A stretch of DNA of 64,000 nt from Phycisphaeraceae bacterium (GTDB taxonomy: Bacteria; Planctomycetota; Phycisphaerae; Phycisphaerales; Phycisphaeraceae). Positions 46,401-54,529 of the stretch are shown here, in pieces (the first letter of the stretch is position 1; every line of letters begins with the position of its first letter). Under the pieces are notes generated by a model. The model worked only from the letters and a program-made list of their open reading frames with translations. It had not been told where the DNA came from and searched no databases. The stretch is taken from assembly GCA_029260655.1 (NCBI GenBank), contig JAJDCU010000021.1, positions 62,001-126,000 of the forward strand, given 5' to 3'. The translations under genes were made by a program, and so were the position numbers.

Positions 46401-46937
46401 CATCAGCCTCACAGACGCCGGCCCGTCGCCGGCATTGGCAAGCGCCGCGTCCCGCACGATGCCGAACCTCTCGCTGAAGCACCAGCTGTAACGGAACGTC
46501 AGGCACAGGTCGTGGTTGACCTCCTCAAAGATCAACGAATTACCCAGCACGCTCTTGTAGAGGTTGCGGCTGACGGCGTAATTGTCCTGCGACGATTCAC
46601 GGAACGGCTCCCAGAGCACACGGCCCCGTTCGCCCTGCTTGACCCACAACGACGTACGCGGCCCGGTGTGGCCGTGGCACTGATGGAGCTTGTCCTCGGA
46701 GTCGTATGGGAACAGGGCCCACAAGGGGTTGGCTCGGCCGGTGGTGAGCCCCCCGTTGCTGGAGACGAACATCCAGTGGTCCGAGTTGCTGACGACACTG
46801 ATCAGAAACGGCTCAAGCCGATCGTAGTCGCGGATCGTGTAATACGACTCGCCGTCGATCCTGGTAAACCGTCCCGCAGGCCTTGCATCGCCATCGGATT
46901 CTTTCTCGGACAATAAGAGGGGCTTTTCGTCGATCAT
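43452..46937 (-). CDS. Large inverting glycoside phosphorylase, GH94/GH149/GH161-like
   Basis: The 1161-residue protein has no signal peptide and is predicted to be cytoplasmic. It has the N-terminal beta-sandwich start RFTRIDGESYYTIRDYDRLEPF, then a long alpha/alpha barrel with RPEWNDANNALVGNGLS (about residue 650) carrying the catalytic acid, FDNNYDVDRDDLIRFIEKR, WDANG-type features absent, and RVRGGLGFNKTPAEYGAFPTDPYSHTPGFAGA near the C-terminus. The WNDANN signature and the size fit the GH94 clan (GH-Q), in particular the larger beta-1,3-oligoglucan phosphorylases, better than the smaller cellobiose or chitobiose enzymes. It would split imported oligoglucans with phosphate to glucose-1-phosphate. 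It is the last gene of the ABC operon; the family number is inferred. Confidence 0.8.
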   Translation of the reverse strand: MIDEKPLLLSEKESDGDARPAGRFTRIDGESYYTIRDYDRLEPFLISVVSNSDHWMFVSSNGGLTTGRANPLWALFPYDSEDKLHQCHGHTGPRTSLWVKQGERGRVLWEPFRESSQDNYAVSRNLYKSVLGNSLIFEEVNHDLCLTFRYSWCFSERFGIVRDAALANAGDGPASVRLMDGLLNIMPPGISPLIHQQRHCLADAYKHCEVDTQTGLGVFSLSSMILDRPEPGETLYATTVWSAGLPDPTVVLDPAQLTAFRKRRRINHERILKGRKGAYLLSADLTLEPGQTRSWQIVADTSQTQSQAVETRQRLRFSNDLTEELMADCRRGSESLLQNIASADGLQETGSRTTDAHHLANVLFNNMRGGVFDNNYDVDRDDLIRFIEKRNKEVAQRQAIFLQALPQTAPVQTVLELAGGRDDPDLQRLCYEYLPLYFSRRHGDPSRPWNFFDIRLRDDQGNRVLSYQGNWRDIFQNWEALCMSFPGFLPSVIAKFVNASTADGFNPYRITREGIDWETAEPDDPWSNIGYWGDHQIVYLLKLLEALDHYYPQELTGMLVKDVFSYADVPYTIKPYQEIVQNPRDTITYDTARANRVDQRVRQLGADGRLLVSGEGGVYHVNLAEKLLVPALSKLSNLVVDGGLWLNTQRPEWNDANNALVGNGLSVVTLCYLRRYLAFCSQVVGRLPEEGVPITREVADWLDRVYSTLHDQRAMLEEVTPADADRMTLLNALGGAFSDYRQALYTNGLTCKNIIPRERLVRLIELALRYVDHSIRANRRDDGMYHAYNLLETSHTRDVAGVGRLYEMLEGQVAALSSGILSDSEAQTLLSSLTRSALYRPDQDSYLLYPERELPAFLEKNTVPPDRVGQSPLLQKLIDAHNHDVLTRDAEGVYRFNSRLYNVKQLDQTLKTLGAEHEWAGLVQRDAPLVRDLYEDVFNHKAFTGRSGTMYGYEGLGCIYWHMVSKLLLAVQECYCNAVKQGSDPEQIRSLADAYYRVRGGLGFNKTPAEYGAFPTDPYSHTPGFAGARQPGMTGQVKEEVLTRMGELGVVVRQGRIRFTPTLIREAEFLRIESRFHYYGVDGQAGTIELPEGCIGFTFCQVPVVYLLTEAQASVTITLDDGRATTIEGDTLPADTSRLIFDRAGRVTRIDVSIPKSLVTY

Positions 46938-46997
46938 ATTCAGTCACTCATCACCTGGTATCAAACATCTCCAAGACATACAGGGGTGCGGCGGACA

Positions 46998-47882
46998 TCA
47001 GCCTTTCACCGCCCCGGCCGTCAGGCCCGACAGGAACTCCTTCTGCAACAGCAGGAACAACCCCAGCACGGGCAGGATGGAGACCACGGTCCCGGCCATG
47101 ATCAGCCCGTAATCCGTGCCGTAGACCCCGCGGAGCTGGTTGATCGCCACGGCCAGCGGCATCTTCTCAGGGGTCTGCAGCACGATCTGTGCGCCGATGA
47201 AGTTGTTCCAGCTCCCCAGGAACGTCAGCAGCAGAAACGCGCCCATCATCGGTCGGATCAGCGGCAGGACGAAGGTGAAGAAGATCTTGATCTCTCCGCA
47301 TCCGTCGATCCGCGCCGACTCGAGTAATTCGGTAGGGACGGAGTTGATCGTGGCTTGGCGGAAGAGGTAGACCCCGAACGCCGGCGCCAACGCTGGGATA
47401 ATCAGCCCGGAGTAACTATCGAGCATGCCGAACCAGTAGAGTTGCTGGTAGACCGGTGCAAAAAGCAGCGCCCCGGGCACGACCAGCGCCGCGAGGACCA
47501 GCTTGGTGATGGTCTCTCTACCCCAGAAGCGATATTTCGCCAGGGCGTAGCCGCTCATGGCCGCGAACAGCGTTGCAAGCACACCCGAGACGGATGCGAA
47601 GAACGTGGAGTTCAGTATCGGCCGGGCGAACCCTTCCTGCGCAAACAGCCTGTAGAAGTGATCAAGGTTAAGCTTGTCCCAGCCGACGCCAAACAGCCCG
47701 TCCCCCGAGGGCAGGAAAAGGTTGTCGAAGAAGATCTCCGAGGGCTTGAGAGAGGCGCACAGCAGGTAGGCGAACGGGACCAGCGTGATCATGGCGCAAA
47801 ATATCAGTGCGGCATACAACACGATGTATAAGCCTGCCGTCCTAGCCTTCTTTTTTGATCCTGGATGCTTCATGGTCGTCAT
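46998..47882 (-). CDS. ABC transporter permease, sugar type (MalG-like)
   Basis: The 294-residue protein has six predicted helices and the EAA loop LLESARIDGCGEIKIFFTFVLPLIRP, which contacts the ATPase. The N-terminus is LYIVLYAALIFCAMI and the end QKEFLSGLTAGAVKG, the MalG-type tail. The frame is open to 47954 but ATG 47882 overlaps the first permease by four bases (ATGA), which is the better start. It forms the second half of the permease pair. The likely substrate is an oligosaccharide given the operon; no specificity is readable in the sequence. Confidence 0.9.
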   Translation of the reverse strand: MTTMKHPGSKKKARTAGLYIVLYAALIFCAMITLVPFAYLLCASLKPSEIFFDNLFLPSGDGLFGVGWDKLNLDHFYRLFAQEGFARPILNSTFFASVSGVLATLFAAMSGYALAKYRFWGRETITKLVLAALVVPGALLFAPVYQQLYWFGMLDSYSGLIIPALAPAFGVYLFRQATINSVPTELLESARIDGCGEIKIFFTFVLPLIRPMMGAFLLLTFLGSWNNFIGAQIVLQTPEKMPLAVAINQLRGVYGTDYGLIMAGTVVSILPVLGLFLLLQKEFLSGLTAGAVKG

Positions 47883-48757
47883 GATTCTTCGCCCGCCCGT
47901 CCGACCCGGTGCTGGATCAACGCGAAGCACATCAGCAGCACGGCCAGCACCCAACCGATCGCGCTGGCGTAACCGAGCTTGCCGTTGATGAAGCCGCTCT
48001 GATAGAGGTACATCACCACGGTGAGCCCCTGGTCATTGGGCCCGCCGCTGTTGTTCAACAGGACCCAGGCCAGCTCGAACAATTGGAAGCTGCCGATCAG
48101 CGAAAGCAGCACGACGAACGAAGCGACCGGCCGGATCGCCGGGATCGTGACGTTCAGGAACCGGGGCCAGGGCCCGGCGCCGTCGACCATCGCGGCCTCG
48201 GTCAGGTCTTTGCTGACGTTCTGCAAAGCCGCCAGGAAGTAGATCATGTTGAAGCCGACGAACTGCCACAGCGCCGCGAGGATCAGCGACCCCATCACAA
48301 ACCGCTCCAGCCAGGGGAACTCCGGGTCGAACCCCGCGAACAGCCCGTGGAACGTGAAGTTGATCAGGCCATCCCGGCTGAACATCAGCCCGAACATGAT
48401 CGCGATGAAGACCGTGCCCACCAACGCCGGGGCGAAGAAGATCAAGCGGAAGAAGATACGCCCGCGGACCTTCGGGTGGTTCAGCAGCATCGCCAGCCCC
48501 AGCGACAGAGGCAGTTGTATGAACACCGAGCCCGCGGCGAAGACGAACGTGTTCCACATCGCTTTCCAGAACAGAGGATCGGTCAGCAGGTACGAAAAGT
48601 TATCCAGGAACACGAACTGGCTTCTCTTGGGGCCGAAGGTCTGCTGCAGTGACAGCACGACCGAGTACAGCATCGGGTACGCCATGAACACCGCAAACAC
48701 CGCTACGAACGGCGTAACGAAGACATAGGGAGCCCACTTGGGATAGCCCGAGTTCAC
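47879..48757 (-). CDS. ABC transporter permease, sugar type (MalF-like)
   Basis: Six helices and the EAA loop DLTEAAMVDGAGPWPRFLNVTIPAIRP. The open frame is longer, but AAGGAG at eight bases upstream and a GTG at 48757 (reading VNSGYPKWAPYVF) define a 292-residue protein. This GTG overlaps the solute-binding-protein stop by four bases. The order binding protein, permease 1, permease 2 and the overlaps show a tightly coupled operon. No ATP-binding cassette gene is present in it; a shared sugar ATPase of the MsmK type elsewhere in the genome is a likely partner. Confidence 0.9.
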   Translation of the reverse strand: MNSGYPKWAPYVFVTPFVAVFAVFMAYPMLYSVVLSLQQTFGPKRSQFVFLDNFSYLLTDPLFWKAMWNTFVFAAGSVFIQLPLSLGLAMLLNHPKVRGRIFFRLIFFAPALVGTVFIAIMFGLMFSRDGLINFTFHGLFAGFDPEFPWLERFVMGSLILAALWQFVGFNMIYFLAALQNVSKDLTEAAMVDGAGPWPRFLNVTIPAIRPVASFVVLLSLIGSFQLFELAWVLLNNSGGPNDQGLTVVMYLYQSGFINGKLGYASAIGWVLAVLLMCFALIQHRVGRAGEES

Positions 48758-50157
48758 GGTTCGCTCCTTAGGAACACGTTCTGTTCGACCTGCCGTCTCA
48801 CCAATCTTTCTGCGGCCTCGAGTTGGCGGTGGGCCTCGTCCATCAATTCGTCCGGTGAGTACTGCTTTGTTTCCAGGGCGTACTCCTTGAGTCGAAACAG
48901 CGCGTTGGCGACGCGGTCTTTGGCATAGGTGTTGAACGGCGAGGAGGTCCGTATCGGCACGTCCGGCGCAAGCTCGATATACAGCCGCCCATAGGGCTGG
49001 CCGCTGAAATACACCACGGGCTCGTCGTAGAACGGCCGATCCCAGAACGACTTCACCGGCGAGATGATCATGTTGCTGCGGTACAGGCCCTCGGCGACCT
49101 CCTCGGAAAGATACAGGTGCTTGGCGAACGCCCAAGTGCTCTCGAGGTCCTCGGTGGTCTTGGCGATCCCCAGCATCGTCCCGCCCCACACGCTTGTCCG
49201 CCGGCCACCGGGCTCCCACGCCGGCATCGGCATCACCTTGACCTTCCCCGACAGGCCCGGCATATCCATCTGCCAGACGCCGCCGAGCCAGTCGGGCATC
49301 AACGCCGCGATCACCCGGCCGTCCAGACGCATCTTGTTGGCCGGAGCGTCGAACTCCGGCGCGTCCACGGCGATCCGGTCCGGACCGACCATCCAACTCA
49401 CCAGGGTCGCCAGCACATGCGCATTGACCTCGGTGTTGATCTGCATCTGGTCGTGCTCGTCAAACAGCGCGCCCCCGGCCTGGAGCAGCAACGCCTCGAG
49501 GTGGTCCCGGAAGGCGCCTGTCGCCCACATGCCGATCACGTAATCTGTGATCCCGTCCCCGTTGCGGTCCTTGACCAAAGGCCTCACCACACGGGCAAAC
49601 TCGTCCCAGGTCTTCACCTGGGTCAGGTCGATCCCGGCCGCCTCGAACACATCCGCTCGGTAGACCAACATCATCGGGTGTACATCGTGCGGCAGCCCGA
49701 AGATGCGTCCCCGTGAGGTCCAGGGCGCAAATGACGGCTCGTTGAGCTGTTCGTAGATACCCTCTTGCTTGAGCCGGTCTGTCAGGTCCACGAACCCGAC
49801 ATCTTCGATCGGGCCGGTAAAAGCCTGTGGGACGAAGTTCCGCTCGACCTCCATCAAGTCCGCCGCGGGCGTATCCGTCAGGAACGAGGCGAGCATCCGT
49901 TGCCGCAGCGCCTCGTTACTAAGCAGGGACATGTCGACTTTCGGGTCCTTCTCACTGTTCCACTGGGTGAGTGTTGTTTCGTATAGATCGCCGTGTCCCT
50001 TGCTGAAGATCCAGAACTCAAGCCCCTGGTGCTGCGGGATCGGCCAGGACAAGACCGCGATGCTGCTGGTTAACGCCAACCCGCAAATAATCCACCCGCC
50101 CACGGAGAGGCTCTCCCGTGGGACCAGCAGAAAGATGAGTCTGAACCATCTGGGCAT
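48754..50157 (-). CDS. ABC transporter extracellular solute-binding protein, membrane-tethered
   Basis: A cluster-B (sugar) solute-binding protein of 467 residues. The N-terminus has a single hydrophobic helix (IICGLALTSSIAVL, about residues 23-37) without a lipobox Cys or a clear cleavage site, so it may stay anchored by this helix and not as a lipoprotein. The mature part shows LEFWIFSKGHGDLYETTLTQWN, DVHPMMLVYRADVFEAAGI, and RNGDGITDYVIGMW, all SBP_bac_1-like. Its distal part has GGTMLGIAKTTEDLESTWAFAKHL. It leads an operon with two permeases and a phosphorylase, which makes a beta-glucan-derived oligosaccharide a likely ligand. Confidence 0.86.
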   Translation of the reverse strand: MPRWFRLIFLLVPRESLSVGGWIICGLALTSSIAVLSWPIPQHQGLEFWIFSKGHGDLYETTLTQWNSEKDPKVDMSLLSNEALRQRMLASFLTDTPAADLMEVERNFVPQAFTGPIEDVGFVDLTDRLKQEGIYEQLNEPSFAPWTSRGRIFGLPHDVHPMMLVYRADVFEAAGIDLTQVKTWDEFARVVRPLVKDRNGDGITDYVIGMWATGAFRDHLEALLLQAGGALFDEHDQMQINTEVNAHVLATLVSWMVGPDRIAVDAPEFDAPANKMRLDGRVIAALMPDWLGGVWQMDMPGLSGKVKVMPMPAWEPGGRRTSVWGGTMLGIAKTTEDLESTWAFAKHLYLSEEVAEGLYRSNMIISPVKSFWDRPFYDEPVVYFSGQPYGRLYIELAPDVPIRTSSPFNTYAKDRVANALFRLKEYALETKQYSPDELMDEAHRQLEAAERLVRRQVEQNVFLRSEP

Positions 50158-50254
50158 TGAGGCCTCTGTCGATCTGAGTGCCTATGACGGATTTTGCTGA
50201 GTTCAACCGCCGCCAAGAACTCCCGCCAACCAAGCACACGGCTTGATAAACAGT

Positions 50255-50276
50255 TACATCATTAGATACATCATTA
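50255..50276. repeat. Direct repeat TACATCATTA over the ABC-operon promoter, candidate operator
   Basis: TACATCATTA occurs at 50255-50264 and 50267-50276, a 12-base period. It covers the -10 element and the start of transcription of the ABC operon, which places it where a repressor would act. The divergent LacI gene suggests the protein partner, but LacI sites are usually palindromic, so the match is only positional. Confidence 0.4.
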
Positions 50277-50301
50277 TGACAAGTGAGCCGCCCCATGTCA
50301 A
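50273..50301 (-). promoter_or_regulatory. Promoter of the ABC-transporter/phosphorylase operon
   Basis: TTGACA (50301-50296) and CATAAT (50278-50273) with 17 bases between on the minus strand. The start near 50266 leaves a leader of about 109 bases before the binding-protein ATG. Confidence 0.7.
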
Positions 50302-50454
50302 CGATCAACAGACGGGGGCGATCCATGTAACTCCGGCCGACAGATCAGAGATGGTATTTTTATATCTCTATATTAATAAATGTAATACGATCACAATCCC
50401 TTTGTATCAAAAGGGCTCGCCATGCAATTATGGCCCTGAACGGGAAACAAAGCC

Positions 50455-50521
50455 GGGTAACAGCGTAAAAAGCGCAAAAGGCCAAGGGCGATTATCCGCC
50501 CAAGTTGGAAAACTGTTACCC
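50455..50521 (+). promoter_or_regulatory. Spaced inverted repeat GGGTAACAG...CTGTTACCC upstream of the first lacI gene
   Basis: GGGTAACAG (50455-50463) and CTGTTACCC (50513-50521) are perfect inverted repeats 49 bases apart, enclosing the hairpin GGGCG-ATTATC-CGCCC (50486-50501). They end 18 bases before the preferred start at 50540. It may be an operator pair that loops DNA or a long RNA stem in the leader. The rest of 50158-50454 is AT-richer than average and shows only the promoter elements listed. Confidence 0.45.
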
Positions 50522-50539
50522 ATGATGTATCATATATCC

Positions 50540-51601
50540 ATGGCCAATATCAGGTCCGTCGCTGTCGAGGCCGGGGTCTCTATCGCAACCGTGTCGCGTG
50601 TCTTGAACAACCACGCCTCGGTCGGCCGGGATATCCGTTCCAGGGTCGTCACGGCCGCCAATCGGCTGGGATACACCCCTTCGATCGGGAAGCGGTCGAC
50701 GTCCTACCTGGCATTCGTCTACACCGGGCCGTCGTCATTCAGCTCACCCTACGACGCGATGCTGATGGCGGGTATCGCAGAGGCGATGGAAGAAACCGGC
50801 TACGACCTGGCGCTGCTGAATCCCCAGCGAGACAAGAAACCGGCGGAGAGCTACTCACAGTTCTTCCTGCGCAAGGGCGTGCGAGGTGTGATCCTACGGA
50901 CCACGGCGGGTACGCGCGGCGTCTGCCATGCGATCGCAGAAGAAGGCTTCCCCTCGGTCGTCGTCGGCAGCCGATCCGATCAACCCGGTATCAATTACGT
51001 GTATGGCGACTCACTGCCGACCAGCAAACAGGCGGTGGAGCACCTGATCTCCCTGGGGCACACCCGGATCGGTATCACCCTGAGCCTGGTGGAGGATTCG
51101 GATCACGCCGACCGCATGCAGGGATACCGCCAGGCCCTGACCGATCATGGCATTGAGCTGGACCCGCAGCTGATATACCGCGTGCCCGCCCAAAGGCCCG
51201 ACGGCGCCCAGCTCATCAAGCGCATCCTCAGCGGCCCTTCGCCCCCGACCGCCCTATTCATCACCGACCCGGCGGTCGTGATCGGTGCTGTCAACCAGGC
51301 GCACCGGATGGATGTGAAGATCCCCCAAGAGCTCTCGATCATCGGGCTGGATGATGGGGACGACCGCAACGACGTATACCCGCAGTTGACCGCCGTCTGC
51401 CAGGACGCTTCGCAGCTTGGCTACGAGGCTTTCGCGGCGCTTGCCCGGCTGATCGGTTCCGCCGATCGGGACAAGACACCGGTCAGGCTAGCGGTCCCGA
51501 CCTGGCTGGAGGTGCATGACACGACCGCACCACCGCCTGATTGTCCCGTGAGGGTTCTCCCGGACGGGACACGCGTTCATCAGCAAGAGCAGAATGCGTG
51601 A
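50540..51601 (+). CDS. LacI-family transcriptional regulator, paralogue 1
   Basis: The 353-residue protein has the LacI helix-turn-helix IRSVAVEAGVSIATVSRVLNN at the N-terminus and a sugar-binding periplasmic-protein-like domain with VVVGSRSDQPGINYVYGDS, HTRIGITL and ITDPAVVIGAVNQAHRM. The open frame reaches 50243, but those extra 99 residues overlap AT-rich promoter DNA and are not protein-like; ATG 50540 places the HTH normally. It is divergent from the ABC operon and probably controls it, and is followed by the GH2-TIM-like gene 85 bases on. It is a clear paralogue of the regulator at 53441. Confidence 0.88.
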   Translation: MANIRSVAVEAGVSIATVSRVLNNHASVGRDIRSRVVTAANRLGYTPSIGKRSTSYLAFVYTGPSSFSSPYDAMLMAGIAEAMEETGYDLALLNPQRDKKPAESYSQFFLRKGVRGVILRTTAGTRGVCHAIAEEGFPSVVVGSRSDQPGINYVYGDSLPTSKQAVEHLISLGHTRIGITLSLVEDSDHADRMQGYRQALTDHGIELDPQLIYRVPAQRPDGAQLIKRILSGPSPPTALFITDPAVVIGAVNQAHRMDVKIPQELSIIGLDDGDDRNDVYPQLTAVCQDASQLGYEAFAALARLIGSADRDKTPVRLAVPTWLEVHDTTAPPPDCPVRVLPDGTRVHQQEQNA

Positions 51602-51686
51602 ACGCCCAACGATCAGCGAAAGAAATAAGAACGCTGTGCCGTGGCTGTGGGGAGTGAGCGTACTCTTAAGTAAGAAAGGTAGCCGT

Positions 51687-53018
51687 ATGCTTTCAGCTAT
51701 GAAACCCCTTGTTTTCTCAACCGTAGCCGGGCGTACATGGATGTGGATCTGCCTGGCGGCCTGCGGCTTCCTGCTGGGTGAACGCGCGATGGCGGATACA
51801 CAAGACGCTCTCCCCAAGGGCTCTGTGGTCCGTGTGGTAGACGACGAACATGGCTGGGGCCTGCTACTGAACGGCAAGCCCTACTTCATCAATGGCGCCG
51901 GTGGCCAACAGCACCTCCAGGAGCTGGTCGAAGCCGGCGGGAACTCGATCCGCACCTGGGGCGCGAACCACGCGGGCGAAATCCTGGACCGTGCGCATGT
52001 GTTGGGCCTGACCGTCACCGTGGGGATATGGCTTGGGCACGAGCGTCACCAGTTCGACTACGGCGATGCCGATGCGGTCTCCCGTCAACTCGAAGAAGCT
52101 CGACGGTTCGTTGAACTATATAAGGATCACCCGGCTCTTCTGATGTGGGGCCTGGGCAACGAAGCCGAGGGCGACGGCAACAACCCACTGGTGTGGAAAG
52201 CCATCAACGACCTGGCCCGGATGACCAAAGAGGTCGACCCCCACCACCCGACGATGACCGTGATCGCGGAGATCGGCGGGGAGAAGATTGAGAACCTTCG
52301 CAGGTACTGCCCCGACATCGATGTGCTGGGTATCAATAGCTACGGGGGCATGCCGTCCCTGGGGGCACGTGTGTTGGAAGCCGGCCTGGACAGGCCTTAC
52401 ATCATCACCGAGTTTGGTCCGCTTGGGCAATGGGAGGTCGGCAAGACGCCGTGGGGCGTACCGATTGAGCAAAACAGCACGCAGAAGGCGGGGTTCTGTG
52501 CCGAGGGTTACAACTACTCCATCGTCGGTCAGCCCGGCCGATGCCTCGGCGGCTACGTATTCAACTGGGGAACCAAGCAGGAGGTCACGCCCACCTGGTA
52601 CAGCCTGTTTCTTGACGACGGCAGCAGCACCGAGATGGTCGATGTCATGACCCGGTTCTGGACGGGGGCATGGCCAGCGAACCGCACGCCATCGATCAAG
52701 AACATGGAAGTCCCATCGGTGGACCTGAACCACCTCAAGGCGGGCTCGCAGTGCCGCGCGCGGGTCGATGCGGAGGACCCCGAAGGCGATGAACTGGACT
52801 TGCATTGGGTCGTGCAGTCGGAAAGCGCCGACCGCAAGTCCGGGGGAGACTTCGAGCAGACACCCCCGACCCACCCCCAGGCGATTCTCTCTGAGAACGG
52901 CCGTGAGGTCGTCTTCAGGGCCCCCACCCAGCCCGGCGGATACCGCCTGTTTGTCTATATCCGGGACGGCCACGGCCACGTAGCCACGGCAAATCTACCT
53001 TTTTTCGTCGAACCTTGA
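51687..53018 (+). CDS. Secreted GH2-TIM-barrel-like glycoside hydrolase
   Basis: A signal peptide (residues 1-36) precedes a TIM barrel typical of GH2 catalytic and related clan GH-A enzymes. KPYFINGAGGQQHLQELVEAGGNSIRTW is the characteristic start, E159 in MWGLGNEAEGDG is the likely acid/base and E242 in ITEFGPLGQWE the likely nucleophile. The C-terminal ~100 residues form an Ig-like domain with CRARVDAEDPEGDELDLHW. The beta-sandwich domains of classical GH2 are absent, so it is a stand-alone barrel. The frame is open to 51594; ATG 51687 begins the signal peptide. Context suggests a beta-glucan substrate, but the specificity cannot be read. Confidence 0.78.
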   Translation: MLSAMKPLVFSTVAGRTWMWICLAACGFLLGERAMADTQDALPKGSVVRVVDDEHGWGLLLNGKPYFINGAGGQQHLQELVEAGGNSIRTWGANHAGEILDRAHVLGLTVTVGIWLGHERHQFDYGDADAVSRQLEEARRFVELYKDHPALLMWGLGNEAEGDGNNPLVWKAINDLARMTKEVDPHHPTMTVIAEIGGEKIENLRRYCPDIDVLGINSYGGMPSLGARVLEAGLDRPYIITEFGPLGQWEVGKTPWGVPIEQNSTQKAGFCAEGYNYSIVGQPGRCLGGYVFNWGTKQEVTPTWYSLFLDDGSSTEMVDVMTRFWTGAWPANRTPSIKNMEVPSVDLNHLKAGSQCRARVDAEDPEGDELDLHWVVQSESADRKSGGDFEQTPPTHPQAILSENGREVVFRAPTQPGGYRLFVYIRDGHGHVATANLPFFVEP

Positions 53019-53047
53019 CGCCAAAGCCACGAGATCCGCAGCCCCTC

Positions 53048-53084
53048 AAGCCGCCCTGGAGCCCTCCGGTGCGGCTTTGTTGTT
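53048..53084 (+). terminator. Rho-independent-like terminator after the GH2-type gene
   Basis: AAGCCGC (53048-53054) pairs with GCGGCTT (53071-53077), followed by TGTTGTTT. It lies 30 bases after the stop. Confidence 0.7.
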
Positions 53085-53198
53085 TCATCTATCAGACGAA
53101 TGAAGCGGTGGGCTCAATCAGGCCTCATCCCTGTCCCAATGGGCTCTAAGTGGTTCGAAGCGAGAGGGTTGCCTCGGCGGAAGCAGCGGAAACAGACG

Positions 53199-53214
53199 TG
53201 TAACAAATGTAACA
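53199..53214. repeat. Direct repeat TGTAACA-AA-TGTAACA
   Basis: Two seven-base copies separated by two bases in the intergenic region upstream of the second lacI gene. A nearby hairpin (CGTGC-TTAG-GCACG, about 53275-53288) and TATAAT at 53313-53318 complete the visible features of 53085-53352. It is a candidate regulator site only. Confidence 0.35.
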
Positions 53215-53352
53215 CACCCCGCCCTACTCGTACTAAATCGACGATTCCATGAAACAAGAAAACCGCCATTCGGGCGTGCTTAGGCACGCGATGAGAACCG
53301 CCTGGCGAATGCTATAATAAGCTTTTTTATGCGTAAATCTCACATTTTACCC

Positions 53353-53381
53353 TTGACGCCGGCCCGCCACAGGGGTATCCT
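53353..53381 (+). promoter_or_regulatory. Promoter of the second lacI gene
   Basis: TTGACG (53353-53358) and TATCCT (53376-53381) with a 17-base spacer; the start near 53388 leaves a leader of about 53 bases. Confidence 0.65.
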
Positions 53382-53440
53382 CGAAATCGCGGAAACGATA
53401 TGTAACTGATTCAGACTTCAAATAATCAGGTGGAACTAAA

Positions 53441-54442
53441 ATGTCAACCGTACGATCCATCGCTAAGCAGACAGGGGTATCGATCGCAACTGTCTCGCGG
53501 GTGCTGAACAACCACCCGTCCGTCAGCGAGGAACTGCGCAATAAGGTGATGTCCGCGGCAAACAGCCGGCGCTACGTCTCGACCGTCGGGAAGCGCGAAA
53601 CCTCGAACATCGCCTACGTCTACACCGGTGACGCTTCGTTGGGTTCACCCTTCGACTCGGCGTTGCTTGAGGGCGTCTACGAAGCCTTGGCCGACTCGAA
53701 CCTCAACCTCATGATCCTGGACCTGCGGCGCACCCGGCGCAACGGCGAAAGCTATTCACAGATGTTCCAACGGCTGGGCGTACGCGGCGCCGTCTTGAGG
53801 ACCACGCACGGCACCCGATCGATCTGCGAAAAGATCCTCGAACAAGGGTTCCCCGCGGTGGTCGTCGGCGACCGGTTAGCCGGCGCCGAGACATCGTGTG
53901 TTTATTGCGAATCACGATCCGCCAGCCGGGAAGCCGTCGAACACCTGGTCTCGCTGGGTCACAGGCGGATCGCGATCAGCATCAATATCGTCGAAGACTC
54001 AGACCACCAGGACCGTTTGGCGGGCTACCGCGAGGCGCTTGAAGATCACGGCCTGGATATCGATGACAAGTTAATCATGCGCGCCCCGGGCAACCGCCAG
54101 GGCGGCTCGCAACTCATCCGCCGGATCGTTACCGCGGTGGATCGGCCGACCGCGATCTATATCACCGATCCGATGGCCGCGGTCGGGGCGATGTACGAAG
54201 CACAGAAGATGGGGCTTCGGATCCCCGAGGACCTGTCGATCGTCGGGTTCGACGACTCGGAACTCCGCCAAACGGCCTTGCCGACGATGACCGCGGTCTG
54301 CCAGGACGCCAACGGGCTGGGGCGTGAGGCGTATCGGGTGCTCTCGGAACTGATCAAGGACAGGCTTAACGAGGAAAGCAAGCCTCCCACGGCATGGCTG
54401 GAAGTTCATGAATCCACCGGCCCGGTAGGGGTCACCCAATAA
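53441..54442 (+). CDS. LacI-family transcriptional regulator, paralogue 2
   Basis: The 333-residue protein starts VRSIAKQTGVSIATVSRVLNN (HTH), then a ligand domain with LRTTHGTRSICEKILEQGFP, VVVGDRLAGAETSCVYCES, HRRIAISINIVEDSDHQDRLAGY and IPEDLSIVGFDDSE. It shares with the regulator at 50540 long stretches, including SIATVSRVLNNH and the pattern TAVCQDA near the C-terminus, so they are recent paralogues within one locus. It may control the downstream secreted proteins while the other controls transport and breakdown; this split is an inference. ATG 53441 is preceded by a good promoter and AGGTGG. Confidence 0.9.
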   Translation: MSTVRSIAKQTGVSIATVSRVLNNHPSVSEELRNKVMSAANSRRYVSTVGKRETSNIAYVYTGDASLGSPFDSALLEGVYEALADSNLNLMILDLRRTRRNGESYSQMFQRLGVRGAVLRTTHGTRSICEKILEQGFPAVVVGDRLAGAETSCVYCESRSASREAVEHLVSLGHRRIAISINIVEDSDHQDRLAGYREALEDHGLDIDDKLIMRAPGNRQGGSQLIRRIVTAVDRPTAIYITDPMAAVGAMYEAQKMGLRIPEDLSIVGFDDSELRQTALPTMTAVCQDANGLGREAYRVLSELIKDRLNEESKPPTAWLEVHESTGPVGVTQ

Positions 54443-54529
54443 GCGCTCGCCTTAACGGGTTAGCGCCGACTTATCGTGTACGAGTCGCTCCGATATGGGG
54501 CACAAAGCTTTGGAGGAAAAAGGAGAATC

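Noticed and set aside
43452-46937. Assigning cellobiose phosphorylase by name
   Set aside because: The protein is much longer than GH94 cellobiose phosphorylases and has WNDANN; context supports beta-1,3-glucan enzymes, but the family number needs a profile search.
50243-50539. N-terminal extension of the first LacI protein
   Set aside because: Those 99 residues come from AT-rich promoter DNA and precede the normal HTH start; ATG 50540 matches the paralogue.
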